Numbered from the stretch's first letter, positions 10,600 to 21,847 are shown. The stretch: 34,395 nt of DNA from Chara braunii (GCA_003427395.1 BFEA01000039.1:3452417-3486811), one strand, 5' to 3'. Made by a program: numbers and translations. The notes: generated by a model from the letters alone, not told the origin.

Positions 10600-11130
10600 A
10601 AGATGTAGCCAGTAGCGTTACATGAGCTTCATAAGCGCCTAAAGGAACTAACTGACTACAGGTGGATTAGGCCCGGTACTTCACCTTACATGTCTTTTGC
10701 TCTATTCATGCCCAAGAAGGGAGATTCCTTGAGGATATGGATTGACTATAGGGGCCCTTACTGTCATCACCATGGATAATGCAGAGCCCCTACCTCGCAT
10801 CAGTTCACTCTTGGATAGGGTTTAGGGACACAGGTACTTCAACGAGATAGATCTGAATCAGGGTACCATGAGATACAGATAAGAACGAAGGACCAACAGA
10901 TTCAACACAACTGCATTTATGACAAGATATGGGCTGTATCAGTTTGTGCTGACGCCGTTTGGGCTCTGTAATGTGCCTAATCTATTCCAACATGGAGTAA
11001 GCAAAGTTTCCCTTGATAACTTAGATAAGTTTACTGTTGTCTGTCTCAATGATATATGTATCTTTAGTAAGACCTTGGTGGACCATGTCAAGCATCTAGA
11101 GAGAGTTTTGATCTCCTGAGAAAGCACAAG
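10600..11130 (+). pseudogene. gypsy element 2 reverse transcriptase fragment
   Basis: Recognisable RT motifs are IRPGTSPYMSFALFMPKKGD (near 10665), the WIDYRG box (near 10738), a KYFNEIDLNQG-like box near 10838 with frame breaks, TRYGLYQFVLTPFGLCNVPN (10922 on), and the catalytic box. The box reads CLND (11042-11053) instead of the usual Y-x-D-D, so one of the two metal-binding aspartates is lost. The fragment cannot be active. It reads downstream into a connection domain full of stops. Confidence 0.8.
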
Positions 11131-11399
11131 TATAAGATCAATAGAGAAAACTGCAGAGTTGTAGTAGTCTTATACTTGGGTCACAAAATCTCCGAGGAAG
11201 GTGTGCGGCTTGAGAATGCAGAGGTCGCTGCTGTTGAGGACTGGTGGCGATCTAGGTCTGTAACTGAGGTCGAATCTCTCCTGGGATGGGTGGGTTGTAA
11301 ATTGTTCATAAAAAACTACAGTAGTTTAGCTAGCCCCTCGATGTAACTCGATAAGATACCCTGTGGGATTGGAGTAAGGAATGTGAGTGGGCTTTCAAG

Positions 11400-11900
11400 C
11401 AACTGAAGTCTTCTCTCATGAGTCATCCTGTACTAAAGATTGCGGACCCTGAAAAGCCATTTATCGTTGCCACTTATGCGTCAATATGGTACAGGCGCAA
11501 GCGGATTGAGGTCCATACCATCTCAAAAGCAAGCGGATTGAGGTCCAAACCATCTCAAAAGCTTGCAAATTCCATCTACATAAGGGAGTTGTGTGTGCAC
11601 TGTATGGTGTTGAAACACTGGAAGCATTCCCTTCAAGCAGACATTTTGAAGTGAGGTCGGGCCATGAGACACTCCTGTGGATCAAGACGCAACCAACACT
11701 GTCAGATGCTCTCAGAATGATGAGACACTCCCGTGGATCAAAACGCAACCAACACTCTCAGATGTTCTCAGAGTGCACCTCTTCATGCTGAAGCAGGTGA
11801 AAGGTCAGTACAGTATGGTGGCTGATGGTTTATCTACTAAGAGAGCAGACTTCCTAGGTGCACTAGTGTGTGCGCTTTGGATAGAAGGGTGTGTACACTA
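11400..11900 (+). pseudogene. gypsy element 2 RNase H remnant with two tandem duplications
   Basis: Positions 11418-11480 encode the usual strand before RNase H (SHPVLKIADPEKPFIVATYAS). Next, a 32-bp unit (GCAAGCGGATTGAGGTCCAT and following) is duplicated at 11500-11565. A unit of about 56 bp (GAGACACTCCTGTGGATCAA and following) is duplicated at about 11665-11775. The end carries the LKQVKGQYSMVADGLS motif at the RNase H/integrase junction (11788-11840). Frame is lost at the second duplication. Confidence 0.75.
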
Positions 11901-12059
11901 AAGGGTGGAAGAATCCTACCAAGCAGACGGTATGCTCAATGAAATCATGAAACGACTTGATGCATAGGATAGAAATGTGTGTGAGGAGTACAGGATGGTT
12001 GAGGGTGTGCTGTTCTTGAGTAAGTATAGGGTGAAGAGACTGTGTTCCCAATAAAGAAC

Positions 12060-12560
12060 CCCTAGGGAGTCTATTCCTCGGAGAGTGCCACAACGCCAGG
12101 GGAAACTTCGGGTTGAGAAAGACTGATGCTAATCTCTTGCAGCGTTTCTGACAGTGTGGTGTAAAGAGGAATGTGCAATGTATGTTGCAAGTTGCCAGGT
12201 TTGTGAAGAGATGAACCACGCGCACAAGCACCCTTTAGGCTTAATCAAGCCTGTCCCTATTCTGAAGGACCTGGGGAGTGTCTGTGCATGGACTTCATGG
12301 ACACCTTGGTCACCAGCAAGATAGGAAACAAGCAGATTTTGTGGTAAAAGACAGTGTCAGCAATAACTGAATCCGCTAACCACTGTGGTAAGACTGTAAG
12401 TGATAGAGATCTGCGGGTCAGCAGTGAACAGTGGCAGGACCTAGATAACAAGTTGGGCTCAGAACTGACAATGACCTCAGGTAACCACCTTGAGGCCAAC
12501 AGCCAAGCCGAACAAATGACCAGACAAGTGCGGCAGCTTCTCTGATATTACATCACTCCT
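12060..12560 (+). pseudogene. gypsy element 2 integrase fragment
   Basis: Weak zinc-binding traces (ECHNARGNFGL-like, 12085-12115, and a C-x-x-C near 12190) are followed by core pieces: a CMDFMDTL-like Asp region near 12283, VSDRDLRVSSEQWQDL near 12390 and EQMTRQVRQLL near 12512. The core between the two aspartates is largely deleted. The fragment ends at a stop at 12543. Confidence 0.7.
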
Positions 12561-12828
12561 TGTCATTTTGATTGGAACATCACACTGTCTAAGAAAGCTA
12601 GGCTGTATGACAATGTTATACACTCAGCAACTAGTTGCTCACCTAATCAATTGCATTTAGGATGGAAACCCAGGATTCCATTGGATTTCCTGTTTCCAGA
12701 CTCTGAACACGAGACAGCCCCTCAAAGTATGGGTGGGGTATAGTCAGAATAGTGTTGGAAAAGATAAGAAGAACAGCTACAGAAAGTTCAAAAGGCTGTG
12801 ATTCAATCAGAAAATCAGCATAGACGGG

Positions 12829-13328
12829 GTGCCAACGTTTCAGGTGGGTGATGGAGCGTGGGTAAAGTCATCTGAGTTTACACCGGAACAGGACATATCA
12901 CGGAAGTTAACACCTCGGTATTTTGGACCATGGACTGTCCTAGACAATGAAGGGGATGATCCTGATGGCCCATCGTACGTGATTGATGTGCCCCCCAATC
13001 TTGGCACTTACCCTGTGTTTCACACATCCAAACCCTTGCTGTTTTCACAAAGCGATCAGTTTCCTTCTTGGCAGTTCTTGTCACCCCCAACAGTGGACGG
13101 TTATGTTGACATCAACCACATCCTGGAGCACAAGGTAATTTGTTTCCAGAAGCCACCTTGCAGGGGAAGACCACCATAACCACAGATGCACCTCACAGAC
13201 TGGCATTTGGAGGTAATCTAAACCCCAGTGAAGATTGGTGGTTCATAACAGAGGAACGGATTAATTCTGCACCTCACTGGTTCTGCAATATGAGGGGGCT
13301 TCTTAAAGGGAAGCAACAGCAAGAATGA
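12829..13328 (+). pseudogene. gypsy element 2 integrase C-terminus and chromodomain-like tail
   Basis: Open to 13179: FQVGDGAWVKSSEFTPEQDI, then KLTPRYFGPWTVL (GPY/F-type motif), YPVFHTSKPLL and VDINHILEHKV (start of the chromodomain-like part). A frameshift near 13175 moves the tail into another frame that ends at 13328. It aligns piece by piece with element 1 (5440-5924), which confirms the shared family. Confidence 0.8.
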
Positions 13329-13354
13329 AGGGTTCTCGGAGGATTTTCGAACCT

Positions 13355-14130
13355 AAGGGGGTGGGAATGTGAGGCTTGGAGGCCTCGGTGAGCCTCAGAG
13401 AGGCCGCCCATTTAAAATGAGTCTGTCCCTAAGTCACGGCTGTGGCAGGAAAATAGCAGGCCACCCCTAAGAGAAGCCTGTGCCTGACATATCTGGGCAA
13501 AGGTCGCCTACTAAGCCGGTAGGCCCTGCCTCTAGTAAGTTATCTGGGCTGGGACCTGGACTTAGGCCGGTAGGCAGCAGGGACTGCCTACGGGGACCCA
13601 CACCTCGGTCTCCGGACAGGGCAAAAGAGAGGAGGCCGAGCAGAGCAGCACATTAGGGCATTGACAGCATGCAGAAGAGCTGGAGCAGCACATAGCGGCC
13701 AGATAGCGCCCAGGTGAGAGGAAGCAGTTGCGGTGGCTGTGAGGCCAGCGCCTGCTATACCTGGGGCAACGCTGAGCGGGAAGCTGGGTGTCCATCTGTT
13801 GGAGGAACTGGCAGTGCGTACTGGTGTTGGCAAGGGGCACATGTGTGAGCAGACTCTAAAGAAGTATCTGGTGAAAGACACATGAGAGGGTAGTAGGCTA
13901 GAATATGTAAGAGCATAAAGTAGTACAGGCAGACACATCATAGTAGGGGCACTACGTTGTTGTATTGATTGTTGAAGGTGAGAAGTGGGGCTTTCTTTGT
14001 ATAGAGACTTCAGTGTTAAGTTTGTTCCTAATTGGTGTCTTGTTAGGTTTTGTCCCATGCCTTTCTGGTCCATTTAGGGTCAGGCCCCACTGGGGCTCTC
14101 ACCGTGCTATGGAAATATAAACATGGCCGA
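13355..14130 (+). mobile_element. Polypurine tract and putative 3' LTR of gypsy element 2
   Basis: The purine tract AAGGGGGTGGGAA (13355-13367) is directly followed by TGTGAGGC, a typical LTR start. An AATATAAAC TATA-like box lies near 14113. The right boundary is not resolved. The sequence inside is not visibly similar to the element 1 LTR. Confidence 0.5.
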
Positions 14131-15563
14131 TTCGACGTAGTTTAGGTTTTCTGAGCACCGACATGGAACCAATGGGGCATGCCCCCTTCGATTATTATGC
14201 TATGATCCTGCCCAAATCATAGAGCAAACTCAAAAGTCATGTATTGCGACTCGAGAAGAGATGGGTTCAGACCAGGAGAGGAGGAATGGAGAAAATAATG
14301 AAGAAGAACAAGATTGAACCAGTGTCATCCCCCTCCTCTTGTTGCCATCGTCATCAATCCTCATGTAATGGCCTCATCCTCTTGTCAGCTATTATTAGGG
14401 AAAAAAATCAATGAATGAATAAACAAGAATCAATCCAAGTGATCTCCCTAAGTGCCAGCAAAGAAAGAGCTCTCCTATGACCTCCTCTCACTCTACTCTC
14501 CTCTCCTCTTGTTAAGGCAACCATAGCTGTTCGTCCATGCCTAGCATGGATGTTGACATGACTAACCAACAACTACCACACCTCTCGCATCTGCTACCGC
14601 CATAGCCTCCCTCCGAATGAAGTCCATATCCAACCGTCACCATAACCAGGGCCTCCTTGATACAGTGCCATCCAGGAAGATGAAGATGCCCACCATAGTG
14701 AAAGGTAAGTCTCCTTGTTTGGTTCCAACTCCTCCTTCACTACTACTACACCTCCCTCACCTAGCCCAGACCCAATGCAGCCATCTACTACCTCCCTCCA
14801 TAGCCAAGCAACTCCCTCTCTGACTCCTCACTCCTCCATAGCCATGGACTTCTTCTTCCACACCATCCTGCTCCTCTCATTTCAAGAGCTGCTCCTCTTC
14901 ACCAAAAGAGCTCCATCTCACTTTGCCCAAGAGTTACCCCACCAGAAGTGGAATGACTCTCAAGCACGCAGGCCTACATACATCATCAGCATGACATACA
15001 GACTCGGAAAACACAGCAAAAAAGACTCAGACTTGGATAATCTCAGCAAAACAGATGAAAGGACATAAACAAAGTGCAGGTTCAATTACCATACTGTATC
15101 TCATGTTCTTCCTTGCTGCAGTCTCGCTCAATGTTGCCATCTCAGTATTGAAGTGTGTTCTACTTCGCGGTGGGGTGGTCTTACCCACCCAGTCCTTCAT
15201 CAACACTCAACCTCTGTCAGGAATGTGTTCTCAGCATGATACTCTGAATATGGGGAGGACTTCGGTCCGAGTTGCACTTTAGAACTTCAGCTCTATCTCT
15301 TCTCAGCTGAAGCTATCCGAGCATACCCTGGCTACCTCTCACACATCAGAACTTTGACAAGGATTCCATCCTTTCAGGCTGGACAGCCAAGTGACATAAG
15401 AAAGGGTCAAAAAGATGTCTGATCGTCAATTGGATTGGATGGTGGTGGGTCAATAACTATGTCATAATGTCAGTGCCTTGTTTTTCAGGTTTGGCTTCTC
15501 AGTTCGTAACCGAAATTGTGTCGTGTTTCATCAATGTGTTGTCATTCGGTTTGTTGGGTTCAG
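14131..15563 (+). other. Intron sequence, no gene seen
   Basis: Mixed low-complexity, CT-rich sequence with repeated CTCCTC and CCATAGCC words. The part at 14660-14780 resembles 30880-31000 (shared GAAGATG...CACCATAG...TAAGT...CCTAGCCC order), so a dispersed repeat family is likely. The intron ends at CAG 15561-15563. Confidence 0.4.
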
Positions 15564-17285
15564 GCTGGGCGCTCCGGAGCCTTTTAAGGTGGGCATCTGG
15601 ATTGTGGACAAACAGAACCGCTACTTGGCCACCAGACAATCCCAGGACACTACATGTGAGGTAGATGCCATTCTTGGGCCGGGACTTTACCATATCATGG
15701 TGAAGGCTTTCTCGTTTACAAGCAGAAATGGGGAGGTTTGCAAGTTTCCGGATGTGGACAACACCATCTTGCCCAGGCGGTTTGTCCTGACAATTCATTC
15801 TGAGGCTGCAGTGCGTGCAAAGCTTGCCTCTGCACCACCAACGAAACCATACCAAGATGAGGCGCGAGAGGCAGTTTTTCCATCAGACCCTGTGTCAGAC
15901 ATCCCTCCACTGAGTGTATTGGAACAACGGGGACAAGAAGAGACACCTACCGAAATCCCGTTAGAGGTTGCAATGCCTGTACTTTATTCATCAGGAGTCA
16001 CTGTTGCAGGGGCTGCGCGTGCGGCAGTCGCAGAGTCGACGGTTGAGCCCCCACAGCAAGTTTCTGTCAAAGTGGTAAGGTATCCTGTTGCAAATTCAGT
16101 TATGGTCCCTCCACGAGCACGCGTGTTTGACGAGTTTGGACAAGAGATTAAGGAAGAGGAGCCCACGCCACTAGCTGTTTACCCATCTTTGGTGCATCCG
16201 GTGCCAGATGATGAGGTAGAAGATGCAATTATGATGGCTGGTTCCACATATAGTGCCTTTACTGAGCATCATGGAGTACCTACACCAGAGCCTCAGCAAG
16301 ACTTACGGAGGACTGATCCAGTTGATGAACCAGAAGGGCCTTCTCTGGAAAGTGAGGGTGCTGCAGATGTTGTCATGTCCAAGCAGGCCACTGTTGGAGT
16401 GAGAGAACTACCCTTGAGCACTGTTGCTGAAAAGCTTCCTGTAGAAGACGGACTGGGGACATTGGAGTCTGCTGATGTGAGACAAGGGCCAGCTCCACCG
16501 CAGATTGATGTGGTTGCTCCAAGGACTCCCGTAGAGGACAGACCAGAGACATCCGCACGTGCTGCTCTGAAACATGTGCCAGTGTCGAAGAAGGCTGATG
16601 CAGTCCCAACAAGAATTCCTGAAGAGGACAGGCCCGAAACATCTGCACGGGGTGCTTTGAGAGCAAGGCAACTGCCAATGCCACTACCTGTTCTTTCCCC
16701 CGAGATCACTCCTGAACTGGAAGCACCATCCCAGAGAGAAGAACTTGAAGATGATGATTTACATGAGGAGCATCCAATTCCCTTGGTCTCTGAAAGTTCT
16801 ATGGTCGTAGTACCAGAGGTTGGGCAATCCCCTGCTGCCTGGAGACAGCCAGACTTGGATGATATGGAGAGTACCACCCCTCAGGGAAGCACAACGGAGG
16901 AGATTTTTGCTAGGTCTCTGGGAATACCTCCAGAAGACCTTCCTGATCTGTGGAAGTCCGCCCCATGGCAGGCAGTGGAAACTGTCGTGCCTTCAAAGGG
17001 TGTCGAGTCATATGGTCCAATATCAGATCCACAGTACCAGCCACATCGTGTGTCCTGGCACCATGGGGTAAAACTCATCCCTGCAGGGAAATTCATTCCT
17101 CAACCCCGCTTGTTTTCCTCCAAGTTGGATCCAGCAAACATTGAACAAGGTCTGCTGGGGAACCTGTGGTTCCTGTCTGCCGTTGCGACACTTTTGGAGT
17201 TCCCTGCGTTAGTTCTCAAGGTGTTCATGCAAAAGGAACTCTCACCAGATGGTATATATCGACTGCGGTTCTTCAAGAGTGGGCG
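15564..17285 (+). CDS. Calpain-like gene, large exon: C2L N-half, linker and active-site segment of CysPC
   Basis: The exon opens in phase 2 and runs 574 codons without a stop. Residues 1-95 are the N-terminal half of a C2L/domain III module (VGIWIVDKQNRYLATRQS, GLYHIMVKAFSF, LPRRFVLTIHS). Residues 96-515 form a Pro/Glu-rich, probably disordered linker with two copies of an E-D-R-P-E-T-S-A-R motif (16535-16660). From about residue 521 the calpain protease domain starts: IEQGLLGNLWFLSAVATLLE. The family pattern is Q-G-x-x-G-D-C-W-F-L; here Asp is Asn and the catalytic Cys is Leu (codon 17164-17166). The donor GTGAGT at 17286 leaves phase 2. A long open exon across low-complexity sequence argues for a maintained protein rather than a dead gene. 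Confidence 0.85.
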
Positions 17286-17521
17286 GTGAGTGTCAAACCC
17301 TGTCGTTGAATGAGTGGATCTGGTGAAGCTTGTGTACAAGCATGTAATGACTTTGTTAAATTTTTTTGTATGCTGATGATTCGAAAAGAATATTGAACCT
17401 TCTTGAACCATCTGTATATCTCCAAAACGATATTCCGTCTTCCTGAACCAATGACACACTGGAATTTCTCAGCAGCTGGCTGTCTGGTATAAGAAAGAAA
17501 TAACAGAAACAACCTCGCATA

Positions 17522-18914
17522 GGGTCTCACTCCACTACTCTCCACTCTCCAATTTTGGCGAGTTCAACGTCGCTCCACTAACTATTCCAATTCGTGCCGT
17601 GTAAAACTATTGGAGAGCTGTCAGCACACGACCTCGAAAGGCACTCTCTAAGTTCCCTGCCTGCGGCAGCCAGTATTCGAGAGTCCTCGGCAGAGAGACC
17701 GATCAGTGCCTGCTTTTGGAGAGTAGGCCTGGAGTCTGGGCTGCAAGGAGACTCTCACTCATGCATCAAACCAAGTGAATGGGCACTTGCGGATATGAAA
17801 ATCACACCAAACACAAGAAATTCAAGTTTGCCTTCTTCAACACATATCGCCACACAGTTCTTAATGCAATTTCAGAGTTACAGTCACAAGATGCCGCACG
17901 CCCCTTACGAAGATACAGATGATACATTTATGGCGGGTCGGCTCCACAGTCTCACACACTTGCAAATTCGAGATAACCTGCCAACACTTCTCCACACAAG
18001 TACAAGGTGTAACTTCCATGAAACCTCCAACTCTGCAACCCTGTCACTCGCTGCTAGAACAAGATGCAAGATCGGAGCTCATCACAGCCTTCCTTGGATA
18101 CAAACTCTACTACCAACAGTGTGTTTCCTCCTCTCTCGCTCTCGCTTAGGATCTCTTCCTGACCGTCGAAGTACCGTCCCCCTCACTGCACACACGTTCC
18201 ACACATTATCCTTCTATGGGCGCCCGACCATGAGCGCAAACCCTGCACAGAAAGGACGAGTCTTCAACAGTTGCAGATGGCAGCACGATCGCTCTCCTCC
18301 TCGGCTATGGCTGTCTTCTTCGGAAGTTCTTCCCCACACAGTGCACTGCTTGGCTTCACGAACCAGCACCACTTTAACTGCCCTCCGAAAACGAATTCTG
18401 AATTTTGTTTTTCCCGGGGGAAGTGCCCCGGTAGCCCTTGAAAACCAATGGATACTTGCTGGGGGCACACTTGTTGACGAATGGTACAGAGCATTGACCT
18501 TACACACACACAAGATCAGGTCTCAGGTTCAAGACTTCACAGTCACAGTCAACGCTTACAACACGGTATAGCAACAGCTAAGGGCACAGGTAAGTTTAAC
18601 ATCAGGTCCAGTGTTCAAACTCCAACAACATCACAGGCAACACTTACGACAGAGTATGGCAACACGTAAGGGCACAGGTAAGTCAACACTCAAGGATCAA
18701 ATGACCGCAGGTAAGGAAGTTGAAATCCTTTCAGGAAAGACAAACGGGAACCTCCAGTTGTCTTTTTGTGCTTGTGGAGATGTCTTCTTTTCTCTCTGAG
18801 TGCTAACGGATTTGGGGAGTCCTTCCACGGTGAGGAAGTGGATTGTGGAGAATCGGACAGCTCTCCAAGGACTCTCCTAAACTTTGAAGAGTCGAGAGTA
18901 GTGGAGCGAGACCC
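17522..18914. mobile_element. Terminal-inverted-repeat element, about 1.39 kb, flanked by ATA
   Basis: The left end reads GGGTCTCACTCCACTACTCT, continuing C, then ACTCT. The right end reads as the inverse of the same sequence with few changes over about 34 bp. The block TTGGAGAGCTGTC (17609 on) is also inverted at about 18858-18870. ATA is present directly outside both ends (17519-17521 and 18915-18917). A 3-bp target duplication is typical of PIF/Harbinger and CACTA families, but I see no transposase, so the superfamily is open. The interior has a long open frame (17594-18571, no Met start) of non-protein-like composition and an internal duplication near 18560-18690 (AAGGGCACAGGTAAGT twice). 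Confidence 0.7.
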
Positions 18915-19238
18915 ATACCGGAACAATCTTTAAGATGTAATGAATTGGTGATGAGGGAACAGATCAGATGGATGTGCTGACCGATATCAGAGTGGTATGC
19001 AGTGGAGATGACCACCAGATGAGAGAAGAAGAAAGAATTTATAAATGTGCTTACTGACTTGGAAAAGTGTCACTACTTAAAGGCCGGTGCAATTTGCGAG
19101 TACGTCCTCTGTGTTGATTGAGCCCTGGCAGGCTTGGATTCAAGCCGTATTTGTGGTGCACCAGTGCGGTGTGTGATGTGGTGCGCCGTGCACAGATAAG
19201 TGGTGTGCAGCGTGCATGCACTTTGTTTGCGGGGGTGG

Positions 19239-19240
<2 letters not shown>

Positions 19241-19304
<64 letters not shown>
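19241..19304. repeat. (GA)n microsatellite
   Basis: About 64 bp of pure GA repeat inside the intron between exons 15564-17285 and 21848-21906. Confidence 0.95.
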
Positions 19305-19307
<3 letters not shown>

Positions 19308-19823
19308 GGCCCTTTCACATTCAACGGCCCCCTGCAGGTAATTCGAAGGGCCCCTCTAGGGAGAGAGAGCACGGCTTCATCATCATACAGAAAGATGTTG
19401 TTGAATAATGCGCAGGCGCTGCAGGGACCGACATATAAAGTGGATTCGAGCTCAAGTCTGTATTTCAACAGTTATGGTTGTAGCAACTCAGCTACACCCG
19501 TTGGTCCCTGCACATAATTCCTAGGGCCCTTGCACGTACTCGGAAGAAGAAAAACAAAGAAACCAGAGAGCTAAACAAAGAAACAAGAGAGCTACAGGAA
19601 TCGGACCTGAAAGGCATCTTTATTCATTCAGAGGGAGAGATAAGTGCCCTGATGTAGCCGTTACCCCTCGGTCTCTCCCTCTGACAGTGCATTCTGTGCT
19701 CTGCCAGTAGTAAGCAAAAACAAAAAGGCGAAATCCACAGAGCTCTTGTCAGAGCTGTCTGTTTCCAAAAGAACACTGCACCTTCATCATGGCTGTACCG
19801 GACAAGGCAAACAGATTGGATTC

Positions 19824-19828
<5 letters not shown>

Positions 19829-19922
<94 letters not shown>

Positions 19923-19923
19923 N

Positions 19924-19963
<40 letters not shown>
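19829..19963. repeat. (CA)n microsatellite with an internal single N
   Basis: Over 130 bp of CA repeat interrupted by one CG and by an N at 19923, which marks a collapsed or closed assembly gap. Confidence 0.95.
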
Positions 19964-19965
<2 letters not shown>

Positions 19966-20065
19966 CCCCAGCAGTCACTATTTAGAACCCTGTCAGAACT
20001 CCACCTCCCATTTCCTTCCTCCCTCCTCTTGTGTATTACTAGTAATAGGCAAAGTGCATATTCCC

Positions 20066-20200
20066 GGAACTCCACAAGCTCTTACGAGCCTGTGCCTCGC
20101 ACCTCTATTATGTAAGGCTGTTCTTCACGAACTTGACAAATTTGTCTCTTCGACCCTCAACAAAGCCAAATTCGACATGGAAACTCCCCGTCAAAGACTC
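20066..20200 (+). pseudogene. Group II intron maturase/reverse transcriptase fragment
   Basis: The translation starts with GTPQ, then a short disturbed stretch, then APLLCKAVLHELDKFV. In intron-encoded reverse transcriptases the corresponding pattern is G-x-P-Q-G, S-P-L-L/I-x-N, then L-x-x-L-D. The Gly after GTPQ and the Asn of the second motif are missing, so it is degraded. The frame stays open to 20473 without further recognisable motifs. Confidence 0.6.
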
Positions 20201-20767
20201 AGCGGCTATTTCAGTTCGCTAAGTCAACTTCATTGCGGTTTCTCAATAGGAAATCCATGGATCGAAGAGAGCTTCTTCCCATGGCGTTTCGCATGTCATT
20301 GTCTTTTCTTTCTCAATGCCAAGGCATCCACCCAATGCATTATTTTGGATATAGCAGGGCCCTTCGCTACTTCTCACTTTTGTTTTATATCATATCATAG
20401 ACTGAAAGAGCCCAAGGCGACCTTATGCTTTTCTCAAGACAAAATAGCTGACAAATCTAATATGGAGACATGAAGGATAAGAAAGATAATTAATAAAGCG
20501 CCCATTGGAACTGTTTGTAAGAAACCATTCTCACTAAAGATATAAATAAAGATGCATATAGTACCAGAAAAATTAAAATAGGGCCTCAACCGTACTATCG
20601 CTCTTCATTTCTAGTGTACAGCTAGCGGGACGCGAACCCACAAGGCGCGAAGTGCCGCCACCACTTTGTGCCCTGAGTTTGCCTGGAAGTCCATGGGGGA
20701 AACTGGTCACTTGATCCAGTGAAACCCCGCCAAATAGGTAAGAGAACTCAAAGCAAGTAGAGTTAGT

Positions 20768-20801
20768 GAGCCGTGAAATGGGCAATTATTTCGCACGGTT
20801 C
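20768..20801 (+). ncRNA. Group II intron domain V, intact
   Basis: The 34-nt segment folds as the catalytic domain V hairpin. The lower helix is GAGCCGTG with CACGGTTC (one G-U pair). The upper helix is AAATGG with TTATTT, capped by a GCAA tetraloop of the GNRA class. A two-base bulge (CG) lies on the 3' side, at the expected place. The AGC catalytic triad is present at positions 2-4. The length of 34 nt is the family's usual length. Domain VI and the 3' splice site should follow within about 30 bp. Confidence 0.9.
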
Positions 20802-20829
20802 GGAGGGCAATTTTCTTGAACTAATTTCT

Positions 20830-20985
20830 TATTGTTTTTGCGCACTAAGTCTAGGAATACGTTTATTTGCCAATATGATGGCTGGTCATAGTTTAGTGAA
20901 GATTTAGAGTGGTGTCTATGGGAGGTATCATGTATTTAGCTCATCTTGCACCTTTTCTCATTGTTTTTGCATTAACTGGGTTAGG
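20830..20985 (+). pseudogene. atp6: Mitochondrial atp6 3' exon remnant (ATP synthase subunit a)
   Basis: ALSLGIRLFANMMAGHSLVK is encoded at 20842-20901. It is the conserved proton-channel helix region of ATP synthase subunit a, including the essential Arg in the LGIRLFAN motif (the stator Arg facing the c-ring; family knowledge). A TAG follows at 20905-20907. A frameshift then moves the next helix (MGGIMYLAHLAPFLIVFALT, 20919-20978) into another frame. The copy is therefore dead. It follows the group II intron domain V, indicating that the source atp6 is interrupted by that intron. Confidence 0.85.
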
Positions 20986-21057
20986 AATGAGCATCATTTT
21001 TTATTTTCTTTTTTGTTTGAGAGCTCAGAGCAAAAAAAAAAAGGAATGAGCATCATT
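20983..21057 (+). repeat. 16-bp direct repeats flanking a 43-bp insert with poly-A
   Basis: AGGAATGAGCATCATT occurs at 20983-20998 and 21042-21057. The insert between them starts T-rich and ends in eleven A residues. This looks like a target-site duplication around a short retroposed fragment at the edge of the mitochondrial insertion. Confidence 0.7.
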
Positions 21058-21847
21058 ACGAAAACAGACAAAATATTAGTTGAAGATCTGAGAAAAATGA
21101 ACAGGAGTATACCTCCGCCTTTTCTCTGCCTCCTTTCATAATGTGCAAGCGGGCCGTTATTGCACACGGGGATGTGGGCAGCTCGCACTCAACCACAATC
21201 AATGTGGCGAGCCTTGTGCATGACAGGCACTGTGAAGGGGGGAGCTGCAAGAACAAATGAAAGGGGTACCCCAAAGAAAGCAAATGTGAACACATTCAAG
21301 AAAGGGCTTGACAACTTCACATGCGGTTATAGTACTTCATGTTGCTTGCTATTGAGGTGAAAGTTCGGTGAAACTGTTTCATTGTTGGATTGTCTGAACT
21401 GAAGGGCTTTCGATGTCTGTAGCAGGATTAAATATGCTTTGATTTTGGATCTGTTCATCTGGGTGGAATAGGCGCTGTTGCGGTGAAAATTCAAAACACA
21501 CACGCAGTTTTTGGTTGCACGTGGGCCCGATCTTGTGTTTTCTTTTGCACTTCGAATTCTCAGAAGGCAGGGGTGCTGGCCACCACACCCTGCCCCTCCT
21601 GAATTTTTTTTATCGATCTCTGTTTAATGGGGTGTGCTGCATCACATGTGCTATGTGCCACACATGCGCAAGTTGCGCACACGTGATGAGCCGCAAGTAT
21701 GATTCAAGCCCGTTAAAAAACTGCAAATTCTAATCCATCCCTACGATTCGAAGAGTTGCTCACCAATGTCACCATCCTGGTTAAAATGTCTATCACTTTT
21801 CGCCAGTTCTGACAATTTGTGACAAATCATGGTTTTTTGTTTGCCAG

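Larger units (their letters stand above)
8560..14130 (+). mobile_element. Second, more decayed Ty3/gypsy element
   Basis: Gag-like traces (about 8680-9700), reverse transcriptase (10600-11130), RNase H (11400-11900), integrase (12060-12560), integrase C-terminus with chromodomain-like tail (12829-13330) and a polypurine tract/3' LTR follow in Ty3/gypsy order. It is homologous to element 1 but carries many more stops and frameshifts. It lies wholly inside the intron between calpain exons 7521-7717 and 15564-17285, in the same orientation as the gene. The 5' boundary is not defined. Confidence 0.85.
20050..20998 (+). pseudogene. Mitochondrial-type DNA inserted in nuclear sequence (NUMT): group II intron and atp6
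   Basis: Three mitochondrial signatures follow in their natural order on the + strand: a group II intron maturase fragment (20066-20200), an intact group II intron domain V (20768-20801), and the 3' exon of atp6 (about 20830-20985). The reading frames are broken by a stop and a frameshift, as expected for a non-functional nuclear copy. The alternative is an assembly chimera with the organelle genome; lack of intact frames speaks against that. Confidence 0.75.

Noticed and set aside
15478-15563. Start of the large calpain exon at the upstream CAG (15489) or the first Met
   Set aside because: The module homologous at 28297 starts at the residue encoded from 15564, and only the CAG at 15561-15563 gives the same phase.
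17594-18571. 325-codon + strand open frame
   Set aside because: It has no ATG start, has Ser/Thr/His/Leu-rich composition without motifs, and lies inside the inverted-repeat element.
20620-20700. Minus-strand tRNA suggested by a GGGTTCGCGTCCC-like T arm
   Set aside because: No matching acceptor stem, D arm or anticodon arm at the right spacing; it lies within the group II intron region.
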